5,224 bases of DNA from CAYOHY01 sp964403885 (GTDB lineage Bacteria; Actinomycetota; Coriobacteriia; Anaerosomatales; PHET01), in contig CAYOHY010000084.1 of assembly GCA_964403885.1 (NCBI GenBank), forward strand, positions 1 to 5,224, given 5' to 3'. Every line of letters starts with the position of its first letter. Position 1 is the first letter of the stretch. Of this stretch, positions 1 to 5,224 are shown one piece after another. The notes under the pieces were generated by a model, which was given only the letters and a program-made list of their open reading frames with translations, searched no databases and was not told where the DNA came from. Position numbers and translations under genes: made by a program.

Positions 1-8
1 GCTCGCGC

Positions 9-14
9 TACACT
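9..14 (+). promoter_or_regulatory. Putative -10 box (TACACT) of a leaderless promoter
   Basis: The hexamer TACACT fits the TAnnnT form of a sigma-70-type -10 element. It ends seven bases before the ATG at 22, so transcription would begin at about base 21-22, on or next to the start codon. The 21 bases before the ATG contain no purine-rich Shine-Dalgarno motif, which agrees with a leaderless transcript. Such transcripts are common in Actinobacteria. The -35 region lies outside the window, so only half the promoter can be judged. Confidence 0.5.
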
Positions 15-21
15 GGCCCGC

Positions 22-498
22 ATGAGCACACTCTTCATCGATGCCGACGCCTGTCCCGTGACCCGCGACGCGATCTCGATCGCGCGCAACCGCGGCATGG
101 GTGTCGTGGTGGTCGCCAACGCCACCCAGAATCTCGAGCGCTACGCGTCGCGCGCGGGCGTCGAGGCCATCCAGGTGAGCGGCGGACGTGACGCCGCCGA
201 CTTCGCGATCATCGAGCGGCTCTCGCCGGGCGACGTGGTGGTCACGCAGGACACCGGGCTCGCCGCGATGGTGCTGGGACGCGACGCCGGCGCCATCGGC
301 CCCCGCGGCCGCATCTACTCGCGCGCGACCATCGACATCGAGATGGAGATCCGCCACGTCGAGCAGAAGATCCGACGCACCGGCGGCAAGCTGCGCGGAG
401 GCCCTCCCGCGTTCACCGATGAAGACCGCGAGCACTTCTGCTCGATGCTCGAGCGTCTCATCGGCGACATGAAAAGGCGCGCCGAGGAGCTCGACTAG
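22..498 (+). CDS. DUF188 (YaiI/YqxD, UPF0178) family protein, PIN-like
   Basis: This is a complete 158-residue cytoplasmic protein of the YaiI/YqxD (DUF188) family, at about the usual family length. It carries the family hallmarks in order: the N-terminal FIDADACPV block (D7, D9, C11), GGRDAADFAI (D57, D60), DVVVTQDTGLAA (D77), GPRGRIY near residues 93-99, and GGPPAFTDEDREHF near 126-139. I see no signal peptide or membrane segment. The conserved acidic residues resemble the metal-binding set of PIN-domain nucleases, and I recall the family being placed near that fold, but I know of no demonstrated reaction. The C-terminal tail (about 150-158) is charged. The ATG at 22 is chosen because the DADACP block begins right after it; no ribosome-binding site precedes it. 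It converges with the kinase gene and shows no functional link to it. Family assignment is firm; function is unknown. Confidence 0.93.
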   Translation: MSTLFIDADACPVTRDAISIARNRGMGVVVVANATQNLERYASRAGVEAIQVSGGRDAADFAIIERLSPGDVVVTQDTGLAAMVLGRDAGAIGPRGRIYSRATIDIEMEIRHVEQKIRRTGGKLRGGPPAFTDEDREHFCSMLERLIGDMKRRAEELD

Positions 499-550
499 CG
501 AACTCACCCGGCGCGCCGTCACGTACGAACGGTCTTGCTTTGACTGGCAG
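499..550. other. Convergent intergenic gap, no clear terminator
   Basis: These 52 bases separate the stop codons of two convergent genes. They contain a loopless 10-base palindrome, CGGCGCGCCG, at 509-518. I see no stem-loop followed by a T-run on either strand. Termination may be Rho-dependent, or the two transcripts may overlap at their 3' ends. The absence of an intrinsic terminator is judged by eye. Confidence 0.6.
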
Positions 551-2401
551 CTACGGCGTCCCGCCGTCGACCACGATCTGCACGGTGGTGCCGCGCGCGA
601 CCTGCGTCTTGGGGCTGGGGCTTTGCTGCAGGACGGTTCCGTTGCCCGCGTGCATCTCGTAGACCACCGTCACCTTGAGGCCCGCGGCCTCGAGCTTCGC
701 GGTGGCGTCCGCCTCGGTGCTGCCGATCACGTCGGGCACAGGGATGCGCTCCGGGCCCTTCGAGACCACGATCGTCACCGTCGAGCCCTTCGCGACCTGC
801 AGGCCCTTGCTGGGGTTTTGCGAGATCACGAGCCCGGCGGCGACCTTCTCGTCCCACGCTTCCGTGATCGAGACCTTGAAGCCGGCCTCGCGCAGGTTCG
901 CCTCGGCGGTCGCGCGCTTCTTGCCCACCACGTTGGGGACCTCGATCGTCTCGACGCCGCGCGAGACCACGTACTGGATCGCGCCGCCCTCCTCGAGCTC
1001 GACCCCGGCGTCGGGTACCTGCCGGATGACGGTGCCGGCCTCGACCTTCGCGTCGTAGACGTCGGGCTGGGGCTCCGGGGTGAAGCCGGCGTCGGTGATG
1101 AGCTTTATCGCCTCGTCCTCGGGCAGCCCGGTGATCTTGGGCACCACGACCATCTTCGCGCCCTTGCTCACCGTGAGGTTGATGGCCGATTCCTTCTCGG
1201 CGGAGGCGTTGGCGACGGGGGACTGGTCGATGACCTGGCCCGCGGGGACTTCCTTGTTGTACTCGGGGGTGATCTCGCCCACGGTGAAGCCGGCCTCGAC
1301 GATGAGCACCTTGGCCTCTGCCTCGGTCTTGCCCACGAGGTCCGGGACGGTCCCCGACTGCACGCCGATGAGGCCCATGTACCACGCCACGCCAAGCCCG
1401 GCGAGCACCAGGCCCACGGCGAGCAGGATCCAGATCCACGCACGGTTGCTGCGCGGCGCCGGCGTCCGGCCGTTGATGCCCGGCTGCGATGCGTACGGGT
1501 CGTCGATCTGCGGCATGACCGCCGTCTGGCCCGCGGGCGTCAGCGGGACTGCGGCCGCCATGGGGGCCGCGCTCGCGTGCACTTCGCGGCCCTGGGCCAC
1601 GCGACGCAGGTCGCCGCGCATCTCCTCGGCGGTGTCGTAGCGCTGGGCCGGATCCTTGGCGAGCGCGGTCATGATGACCGCTTCGAGGCCCGGGTCGATG
1701 TCGGGGTTGATCGAGCGCGGCATGGGCGGCGCCTCGTTGACCTGCTTGAGCGCGACGGCCACGGGGGTGTCAGCGTCGAAGGGCAGGCGGCCGGTGCCGG
1801 CCTCGAAGAGCACCACGCCCAGCGAGTAGAGGTCGCTCGGCGCCTTGAGCGGGCGGCCCTGCGCCTGCTCGGGCGAGACGTAGTGGGCGGTTCCCAGCAC
1901 CGAGCCGGTCTGGGTCATGGTGGTGTTGCCGGCGCGCGCGATGCCAAAGTCCATGACCTTCACCGCGCCGTCCGGCGTGACCATGATGTTGTGCGGCTTG
2001 ATGTCGCGATGGATCACGTCGTAGCCGTGCGCCACCATCAGCGCCGAGCAGACCTGCGCGCCGATCTCGGCGACACGACGCGAGTCGAGCGCGCCCTTCT
2101 GCTGGATGATCGACTTGAGGTCGGTTCCGCGGACGTACTCCATGACGATGTAGTAGGTGTCGCCGTCCTGGCCCCAGTCGTAGATGTTCACGATGTAGGG
2201 GCTCTGGAGGTTCGCCGCGGCCTGCGCCTCCTGGCGGAAGCGCGCGGCGAAGGTCGGGTCGGCCGCGTAGCGGGGGTGCATGACTTTGACCGCGACAGTA
2301 CGGCCGAGGACCTCGTCCACAGCCTTGAAGACGTCGGCCATGCCTCCCGAACCGATCTTCTCGGTCGCCCTATACCTGCGCCCGAAGACCATGTCTTCCA
2401 C
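551..2401 (-). CDS. pknB: PASTA-domain membrane Ser/Thr protein kinase (PknB/StkP/PrkC type)
   Basis: This 616-residue protein phosphorylates Ser/Thr on target proteins and senses cell-wall fragments outside the membrane. The Hanks-type kinase domain spans about 10-270. It has the glycine loop GSGGMADV (17-24), the ATP-binding K39 in VAVKV, the helix-C E58, the catalytic HRDIKPHN (D133, N138), the DFG at 151-153 and SPE at 176-178. T163 and T165 in TMTQT align with the activation-loop autophosphorylation threonines of mycobacterial PknB. A Pro/Ala-rich juxtamembrane stretch (about 271-319) leads to one membrane helix (about 321-346). Four PASTA repeats follow, at about 349-414, 418-483, 486-549 and 553-613. 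The kinase is thus inside the cell and the repeats outside. The start is a GTG with a Shine-Dalgarno AGAGGG eight bases upstream and an in-frame TGA two codons upstream. It follows the SEDS-PBP gene on the same strand, the usual actinobacterial order, although pknA is absent between them. All catalytic residues are present, so it should be active. Confidence 0.97.
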   Translation of the reverse strand: MEDMVFGRRYRATEKIGSGGMADVFKAVDEVLGRTVAVKVMHPRYAADPTFAARFRQEAQAAANLQSPYIVNIYDWGQDGDTYYIVMEYVRGTDLKSIIQQKGALDSRRVAEIGAQVCSALMVAHGYDVIHRDIKPHNIMVTPDGAVKVMDFGIARAGNTTMTQTGSVLGTAHYVSPEQAQGRPLKAPSDLYSLGVVLFEAGTGRLPFDADTPVAVALKQVNEAPPMPRSINPDIDPGLEAVIMTALAKDPAQRYDTAEEMRGDLRRVAQGREVHASAAPMAAAVPLTPAGQTAVMPQIDDPYASQPGINGRTPAPRSNRAWIWILLAVGLVLAGLGVAWYMGLIGVQSGTVPDLVGKTEAEAKVLIVEAGFTVGEITPEYNKEVPAGQVIDQSPVANASAEKESAINLTVSKGAKMVVVPKITGLPEDEAIKLITDAGFTPEPQPDVYDAKVEAGTVIRQVPDAGVELEEGGAIQYVVSRGVETIEVPNVVGKKRATAEANLREAGFKVSITEAWDEKVAAGLVISQNPSKGLQVAKGSTVTIVVSKGPERIPVPDVIGSTEADATAKLEAAGLKVTVVYEMHAGNGTVLQQSPSPKTQVARGTTVQIVVDGGTP

Positions 2402-2409
2402 GTGTCACA

Positions 2410-2415
2410 CCCTCT
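2410..2415 (-). promoter_or_regulatory. Shine-Dalgarno site of the PASTA kinase gene
   Basis: Read on the minus strand, AGAGGG lies eight bases before the GTG at 2401. An in-frame TGA at 2405-2407 rules out any earlier start. The next in-frame candidate, the ATG at 2390-2392, has only a GGAAG three bases away, which is too close for good initiation. These points together favour the GTG start. Confidence 0.7.
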
Positions 2416-2429
2416 ACTCGGTCACGTTC

Positions 2430-2447
2430 GCGGGGCGATACCCCCGC
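2430..2447 (-). other. GC-only hairpin in the kinase 5' leader
   Basis: The minus strand reads GCGGGG-GTATCG-CCCCGC, a perfect six-base-pair stem of only G-C pairs with a six-base loop. No T-run follows it, so it does not look like a classical terminator for the upstream gene. It lies just downstream of a possible -10 box and 14 bases before the Shine-Dalgarno site. It could be a 5'-terminal stabilising stem-loop, a weak attenuator or a protein-binding inverted repeat. The fold is seen; the role is inferred. Confidence 0.4.
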
Positions 2448-2454
2448 TGCCTGC

Positions 2455-2460
2455 ATTCTA
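2455..2460 (-). promoter_or_regulatory. Possible -10 box (TAGAAT) upstream of the PASTA kinase gene
   Basis: The minus-strand hexamer TAGAAT differs from TATAAT at one position and stands out in GC-rich DNA. It would place transcription start near 2448, giving a leader of about 47 bases to the GTG at 2401. I see no convincing TTGACA-like -35 at 16-18 bases upstream; the region there is purine-rich (around GGAAGA). A short inverted repeat, GCCG-N6-CGGC, at 2461-2474 abuts the hexamer. The site would give the kinase its own promoter in addition to readthrough from the SEDS-PBP gene. Weakly supported. Confidence 0.3.
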
Positions 2461-2533
2461 GCCGATGAACCGGCGTTTCTTCCTGTTCGTCCCTGCTGCG
2501 TCGCGCTCGTTGCGACTTGTTCGTGGTCGCTTG

Positions 2534-5224
2534 CTACCTGCTCTTCTGTGCCGCCAAGGCGGCCTCGAGGATCGGCTTTGCGGCCGGCGCGGCCACGCGC
2601 CCTCCGATGCCGCCGCCTTCGATCATGATCGCGAGCGCCACCGTGGGGTTCTCGGCGGGCGCGAAGGCGATGAACCAGGCGTTGGTGGGCTGGCCTTGCC
2701 CCACCTCGGCGGTGCCGGTCTTGCCCGCCACGGTCACGCCGGGCACGGCGGCCCTCGCGCCGCTTCCCTCGCGCACCACGCCGATCATGGCCTGCGTGAC
2801 CTGCTCGGCGGTGGCGGGGTCGGTCGCCTGTGACAGCGAGCGTGGCTTGGTCTGCGCGAGCAGCGACGACTTGCCCGTCTCGGGGTCGACCACGCGGTCG
2901 ATGACGTACGGGCGCATCACCGAGCCGTCGTTGGCGATGCCGGCAGCGACGAGCGCCATCTGCATGACGGTGGCCTGCGGGCCGGCTGGGCTCTCGTGCT
3001 CACCCACGGGCTGGCCCACGCCTGCCCATGCGGTCTCCCACGTGGTCATCTCTGCCGGGTCGGGCATGAGCGAGGTCTTCGCGGGAAGGTCGTAGCCGAG
3101 GGATTCGTCGTAGCCGAAGCGGTCGGCCTGCTGCACCAGCGCCTCCGGACCCAGGTCCACGGCGAGCTGGGCGAACACCGTGTTGACCGAGCGGGCGGTG
3201 GCCTTCATGAGGTTCATGCGGCCAAAGCCGCCGCCCTCGAAGTTGGTCACCGGCGCGCCGCCGATCTTGATGCTCGCGGGGCCGGGGTAGGTGGTCTGCG
3301 TGGTGGCGACGCCCGCGGCGATCGCGCCGGTGAGCGTCACGACCTTGAAGGTGGAGCCGGGTGCGTAGAGCGCCTGTCGGCCTCGGTCGAGCAGCGGCGC
3401 ACCCTCGCTTCCGGCCGAGATGCGCTGCCACTGCTTGTCGACGGTGGCCGGGTCGTAGCCGGGCGTCGACGCGGCCGCGAGCACCGCGCCCGTGCGCGGG
3501 TCGATCGCGACGGCGGCTCCGCGCTTGCCCGCGAGCACGCGCTCGGCGGCGCGCTGCACGCGCGAGTCGATGGTGAGCGCGACATCCTCGCCCTGCACGG
3601 GGCGCCCCGTGGCAGCGTCGATCACATCGGTCCAGTCGCGGAACGACTCCTTGCCGGCGAGCGCGTCGTTGGCCGCGGCCTCCACACCCGCCCGCCCGTA
3701 CTTGAGCGAGTAGTAGCCCACCGTGTGCGCGGCGAGCCGGCCCTCGGGATAGGTGCGCTTGTAGACGCCGCGGCTCACCGGGACGGACTCGGCGAGCACG
3801 ACACCGTCGCGTGTCAGGATCGAGCCGCGATGCGAACGGGCCTGCTCGGCGAGTCCGCGGGTGTTGACCTGGCTGTTGTTGAGCGCGTCGGCCCGCACCA
3901 CCTGGATCCACGTGAGGTTGACCACGAGTGCCGCGAGCAGCACCGACAGTACCGTGGCGACCCGGGTGAGACGCTTGCCCAGCGCCACGCGTCCCAGCAC
4001 GCCCATGTCGGTCGAGGTGGTCTGCATCTCGGACTCGAGTCCGGTGCCCTCGTCGCCGGCGCGCAGGAGCAGCGCGAGCGCGATGAACGTCGATAGCAAC
4101 GACGAGCCGCCGTAGCTCACAAACGGGAGCGTCACGCCGGTCAGCGGGATCAGCCGGGTCACGCCGCCGATGATCACGAACGCCTGCAGCCCCACCGAGG
4201 CCACCAGGCCCACCGCGGTGAACGCCGCCATGTCGGTCTTGGCGCGCGCGGCCGTGGCCAGACCGCGCACCACGATCACGAGGAAGCACACGATCACCGC
4301 CGAGGCACCCAGCAGCCCCAACTCCTCGCCGATGGCGCTGAAGATGAAGTCGGTGGACACGAACGGGATGCGCGTGGGCAATCCCTGCCCCGGCCCCGTG
4401 CCGATGACCCCGCCCGCGGCAAGCGCGAACAGCGACTGCACCAGCTGGTAACCGCGTCCGGCGGCATCGGCGAAGGGGTCGAGCCAGATGGCCACGCGGG
4501 TCTGGACGTGGTCGAACATCCGCCACGCCACGGTCGCACCCGCGCCAAAGAGCACGAGACCCACCACCACGTAGGCCGCGCGACCGGTCGCCACGTAGAT
4601 CATCACCAGGAAGATGCCAAAGAGCAGCAGCGACGAGCCCAGGTCGCGCTCGAACACGAGCACGAACAGCGACGCGACCCACATGAGCAGCAGCGGTCCC
4701 AGCGTACGGGGCTCCGGAAGCTTGAGCCCAAAGATCCGTCGCGTGGACACGCTGAGCATCTCGCGGTTCTCGGAAAGATAGGCGGCAAGGAAGACGATGA
4801 TGCAGAGCTTCGCGATCTCGCCCGGCTGGAACGAGAAGCCGCCAAACTTGATCCACAGCTTCGCGCCGTTGATCTCTCTGCCGATGAGGGCGGGCATCAC
4901 CAGCAGCACGATGCCGGTGAGCATGATCGTGTACTTGTAGCGCGCGAGCCGCTCGAGTGACGGCACCAGCACGAGCGTGGCGACCAGCGCGGCCACGCCC
5001 ACGAACAGCCACATGACCTGGCTGGCCGCGAGCTCGCGGTCCAGACGCGTCACGAACGACAGCCCCATCCCGGCCAGGACGAACGCCGCGGGCAGCAAGG
5101 CCGGGTCAGCCCCGGGGGCGAACCGGCGCACCGCTGCGTGTGCCGCGACGAATGCGCCGAGCAGCGCACCAGGCACGAGGAGCATCGACCACTCGAACGC
5201 CCGGGCGGCCTGGACCTCGACCAG
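2534..5224 (-). CDS. RodA/FtsW-type SEDS glycosyltransferase fused to PbpA-like class B PBP (partial, 5' end off window)
   Basis: One open frame encodes two peptidoglycan synthase modules. Residues are numbered from the ATG at 5185, but the frame stays open for 13 more codons to the edge. The SEDS module (to about 375) is a multi-pass membrane protein with QPGEIAKL (120-127), FERDLGSS (178-185), STDFIFSAIGEELG (277-290, with the predicted catalytic D279) and LPFVSYGGSS (353-362). It should polymerise glycan from lipid II. After a polar linker (about 376-405) comes one membrane helix (about 407-428), then a short pedestal domain starting near RGSILTRDG (453-461). The transpeptidase domain has SxxK at S611-K614, SVN at 666-668 and KTG at 822-824, so all three active-site motifs are intact. 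No PASTA repeats follow the PBP. The pedestal resembles actinobacterial PbpA. Helix topology suits fusion, since the SEDS C-terminus and PBP N-terminus are both cytoplasmic. The missing 5' part probably encodes another N-terminal helix. Actinobacterial relatives usually have separate adjacent rodA and pbpA genes. The pknB gene follows after 132 bases. Confidence 0.95.
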   Translation of the reverse strand: MVEVQAARAFEWSMLLVPGALLGAFVAAHAAVRRFAPGADPALLPAAFVLAGMGLSFVTRLDRELAASQVMWLFVGVAALVATLVLVPSLERLARYKYTIMLTGIVLLVMPALIGREINGAKLWIKFGGFSFQPGEIAKLCIIVFLAAYLSENREMLSVSTRRIFGLKLPEPRTLGPLLLMWVASLFVLVFERDLGSSLLLFGIFLVMIYVATGRAAYVVVGLVLFGAGATVAWRMFDHVQTRVAIWLDPFADAAGRGYQLVQSLFALAAGGVIGTGPGQGLPTRIPFVSTDFIFSAIGEELGLLGASAVIVCFLVIVVRGLATAARAKTDMAAFTAVGLVASVGLQAFVIIGGVTRLIPLTGVTLPFVSYGGSSLLSTFIALALLLRAGDEGTGLESEMQTTSTDMGVLGRVALGKRLTRVATVLSVLLAALVVNLTWIQVVRADALNNSQVNTRGLAEQARSHRGSILTRDGVVLAESVPVSRGVYKRTYPEGRLAAHTVGYYSLKYGRAGVEAAANDALAGKESFRDWTDVIDAATGRPVQGEDVALTIDSRVQRAAERVLAGKRGAAVAIDPRTGAVLAAASTPGYDPATVDKQWQRISAGSEGAPLLDRGRQALYAPGSTFKVVTLTGAIAAGVATTQTTYPGPASIKIGGAPVTNFEGGGFGRMNLMKATARSVNTVFAQLAVDLGPEALVQQADRFGYDESLGYDLPAKTSLMPDPAEMTTWETAWAGVGQPVGEHESPAGPQATVMQMALVAAGIANDGSVMRPYVIDRVVDPETGKSSLLAQTKPRSLSQATDPATAEQVTQAMIGVVREGSGARAAVPGVTVAGKTGTAEVGQGQPTNAWFIAFAPAENPTVALAIMIEGGGIGGRVAAPAAKPILEAALAAQKSR
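3971..4060 (-). other. Linker between SEDS and PBP modules (gene-fusion junction)
   Basis: This segment encodes the roughly 30 residues between the last SEDS helix and the PBP helix (about 376-405). It is polar and acidic at first (DEG, ESE), then Ser/Thr-rich, then basic before the next helix, as expected for a cytoplasmic loop. Methionines at 387 (codon 4025-4027) and 394 (codon 4004-4006) lie where a free-standing PbpA would begin, 13 or more residues before the helix. Neither has a clear Shine-Dalgarno sequence. A perfect 14-base palindrome occupies 4030-4043. Confidence 0.7.

Noticed and set aside
509..518. Palindrome CGGCGCGCCG as a terminator
   Set aside because: It has no loop and no adjacent T-run, and such GC palindromes are common in this base composition.
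2390..2392. ATG three codons inside the kinase as the true start
   Set aside because: The upstream GTG has AGAGGG at eight bases, whereas this ATG has only a poorly spaced GGAAG. The difference is three residues and does not affect the domains.
2370..2456. A 28-codon upstream ORF starting at the minus-strand ATG 2456-2454 and overlapping the kinase start
   Set aside because: It has no ribosome-binding site, and its ATG overlaps the putative -10 box, so it would lie upstream of the predicted transcription start.
623..2461. A 612-codon open frame on the plus strand, opposite the kinase gene
   Set aside because: It is antisense to a clear kinase gene. Its translation is rich in Arg, His, Asp, Leu and Val with no recognisable motif, as expected for a shadow frame in GC-rich DNA.
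2500..2516. Inverted repeat GTCGC-N7-GCGAC downstream of the fusion gene stop
   Set aside because: The stem is only five pairs and no T-run follows on the minus strand, so it is not a credible terminator for the fusion gene.
4030..4043. Perfect 14-base palindrome CGGACTCGAGTCCG as an operator or recombination site
   Set aside because: It lies inside coding sequence, has no partner copy in the window and could arise by chance in GC-rich DNA. It is mentioned only as context for the linker.
2996..4096. A 366-codon plus-strand frame opposite the fusion gene
   Set aside because: It is antisense, of low complexity in composition and has no domain I recognise. It is explained by the codon bias of the real gene.
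3000..5012. A 670-codon minus-strand frame inside the SEDS-PBP gene
   Set aside because: It is an out-of-frame shadow dominated by Arg, Ala, Gly and His, and the overlapping frame has all SEDS and PBP motifs.

Overview
This window of about 5.2 kb is high-GC DNA from a bacterial chromosome. It holds three protein-coding genes, and coding sequence fills almost all of it. The gene content and order (SEDS polymerase, class B PBP, PASTA kinase) match the rodA-pbpA-pknB cell-wall and division cluster of Actinobacteria. The SEDS half shows actinobacterial-type motifs, for example QPGEIAKL and an extra N-terminal membrane region ending in VRRFAPGADP. I infer an actinobacterium, perhaps a deep-branching class such as Coriobacteriia or relatives, but the sequence alone does not settle the taxon. 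I see no mobile element, CRISPR array, tRNA or rRNA.

Layout, left to right. Bases 22-498 (+) encode a DUF188 (YaiI/YqxD) protein. Its ATG sits seven bases after a TACACT hexamer with no ribosome-binding site, which suggests a leaderless mRNA. A 52-base convergent gap follows, with no obvious intrinsic terminator. Bases 551-2401 (-) encode a membrane Ser/Thr kinase with four extracytoplasmic PASTA repeats (PknB/StkP/PrkC type). A 132-base gap (2402-2533) holds a possible -10 box, a GC-only hairpin and a Shine-Dalgarno sequence for the kinase. From 2534 to the right edge (-) runs one long open frame that joins a RodA/FtsW-type SEDS glycosyltransferase to a PbpA-like class B transpeptidase. Its true start lies beyond base 5224.

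How they work together. The SEDS domain would polymerise glycan strands from lipid II, and the covalently attached PBP domain would cross-link them. The kinase senses peptidoglycan or muropeptides through its PASTA repeats and, in characterised relatives, phosphorylates cell-wall and division proteins. The two minus-strand genes are therefore a coherent growth and division unit, transcribed from the right edge leftward. The DUF188 gene converges on them and looks functionally unrelated.

The most notable feature is the single-chain SEDS-PBP fusion, which combines both peptidoglycan synthase activities with all visible catalytic residues intact. I found no evidence of a wholly unknown system here.
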